Below are positions 63,372-64,000 of a DNA stretch of 64,000 nucleotides, piece by piece. The number at the start of each line of letters is the position of its first letter. Within the stretch, counting starts at the first letter, position 1. The notes beneath the pieces are model-generated. The model ran no database searches, had not been told where the DNA came from, and worked only from the letters and a program-made list of their open reading frames with translations. The translations under genes and the position numbers were made by a program. Source of the DNA: Lacticaseibacillus rhamnosus (GTDB lineage: Bacteria > Bacillota > Bacilli > Lactobacillales > Lactobacillaceae); NCBI RefSeq assembly GCF_900636965.1, contig NZ_LR134331.1, positions 2,356,001 to 2,420,000 of the forward strand, given 5' to 3'.

Positions 63372-63377
63372 CACCAA

Positions 63378-63425
63378 AAAACGCAGGCAAGCACGTTGAA
63401 AAGACACTGTGCTTGCCTGCGTTTT
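63378..63425. terminator. Bidirectional terminator of MFS gene and proA
   Basis: AAAACGCAGGCAAGCAC pairs perfectly with GTGCTTGCCTGCGTTTT. Confidence 0.9.
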
Positions 63426-63439
63426 CGCTAATTTTTGAA

Positions 63440-64000
63440 CTAACCTTCGCGTACCTGTCCGTTACCCAGCACCTGATACTTAATCGTCGTCAACGCCGCT
63501 AACCCCATTGGTCCGCGTGCGTGTAATTTTTGCGTACTAATACCGATCTCCGCGCCGAAACCAAACTCGAAGCCGTCTGTAAACCGAGTTGAGGCATTCA
63601 CATAGACAACAGCCGCATCTACCTGTTGGAGGAATTGCTGACTATTTTGGTAGTTATCTGTAATGATGGCCTCGCTGTGCTTCGTGTTGTGTGCGTTGAT
63701 ATGCGCAATCGCTTCTTCCTCGGAATCCACCACCTTGACCGCCATAATTAAGTCGTTATATTCGGTATCCCAGTCTTCTTCCGTGGCGACCTGCATGTTC
63801 GGCACAATTGCCCGCGCCCGTTCATCACCGCGCAATTCGACACCATGCGCTTGCAGTGCCGCAGCAATTAAAGGCAGCTGCTCGTTTGCAACATCAGCGT
63901 GGATTAAAAGTTTCTCGGCCGCATTGCAAACAGACGGCCGCTGAACTTTGGCGTTGACAACAATGTCGATTGCCATCTGGGCTTGCGCATGCGCATCAAC
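63440..64000 (-). CDS. proA: Gamma-glutamyl phosphate reductase, C-terminal part
   Basis: The reading frame runs in from beyond the window and ends at 63440. The 186 visible residues include [13 protein letters not shown] with the catalytic Cys and [22 protein letters not shown], both diagnostic of ProA. It reduces gamma-glutamyl phosphate to the semialdehyde in proline synthesis. The start lies outside the window. Confidence 0.93.
   Translation of the reverse strand, partial: VDAHAQAQMAIDIVVNAKVQRPSVCNAAEKLLIHADVANEQLPLIAAALQAHGVELRGDERARAIVPNMQVATEEDWDTEYNDLIMAVKVVDSEEEAIAHINAHNTKHSEAIITDNYQNSQQFLQQVDAAVVYVNASTRFTDGFEFGFGAEIGISTQKLHARGPMGLAALTTIKYQVLGNGQVREG

Overview
The window looks like the chromosome of a Gram-positive lactic acid bacterium, most likely of the Lacticaseibacillus casei/rhamnosus group. 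Supporting signs are strong AGGAGG-type ribosome sites, tandem PepC aminopeptidases, a mucus-binding surface protein with a KxYKxGKxW-type signal, a Kup potassium transporter, Rgg-type regulators and the Firmicutes cluster dut-radA-yacL / gltX / cysS-mrnC-rlmB-rae1. Species is an inference; there is no rRNA or tRNA gene in the window.

Layout. 1-1 kb: a decayed IS607-type element (tnpB running off the edge, tnpA as a pseudogene). 1.5-6.8 kb: a flavin-based extracellular electron transfer locus (pplA divergent from ndh2-eetA-eetB-dmkB) with a Rex-like operator between the divergent genes. 7-11 kb: an AT-rich accessory patch with two secreted proteins of unknown function, a likely immunity-type small membrane protein, an Rgg regulator and a divergent short-peptide frame. 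11.3-14.6 kb: a three-gene ABC transporter with a paralogous copy at 41.1-44.3 kb. 15-16.8 kb: an oxidoreductase pair. 17-24.5 kb: RNA-processing and aminoacyl-tRNA synthetase genes interleaved with a GlcD-type flavoenzyme, an unknown gene and a 36-residue membrane protein. 24.6-33.9 kb: a second accessory block (type I toxin-like locus, GntR-controlled membrane operon, ABC exporter, MucBP adhesin, Rgg plus ABC transporter). 33.9-37 kb: yacL, radA, dut. 37.6-46.5 kb: GNAT protein, two PepC paralogues, second ABC module, Kup. 46.7-54.4 kb: ppdK and its likely CcpN-type repressor, phosphoglycerate mutase, LtrA-type protein, lactate oxidase family enzyme, CsbD. 54.5-60.3 kb: an AT-rich nucleoside-use operon (two MFS paralogues, phosphorylase, DeoB) under a divergent PucR-type regulator. 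60.4-64 kb: small DUF2187-like proteins, an MFS transporter and the 3' part of proA.

The most unusual structure is a roughly 120-nt intergenic element present in eight full copies (1.1, 1.2, 14.9, 37.0, 37.2, 37.3, 61.6, 61.7 kb) and at least five fragments. Each copy folds into one long stem of five helices, and the sequences of all five helices change between copies while pairing is kept. Two groups lie directly before the ribosome site of a gene (dut and a DUF2187-like gene), so they would be transcribed.

Other points worth checking: the CcpN-like repressor beside ppdK has no ATG/GTG/TTG start that preserves its helix-turn-helix, only an ACG correctly spaced from an AGGAGG; the ppdK and ccpN-like promoters share a 16-bp motif; and the Rgg at 9.9 kb faces a short peptide frame ending in an acidic, Val/Ile-rich Gly-terminated tail resembling SHP pheromones.
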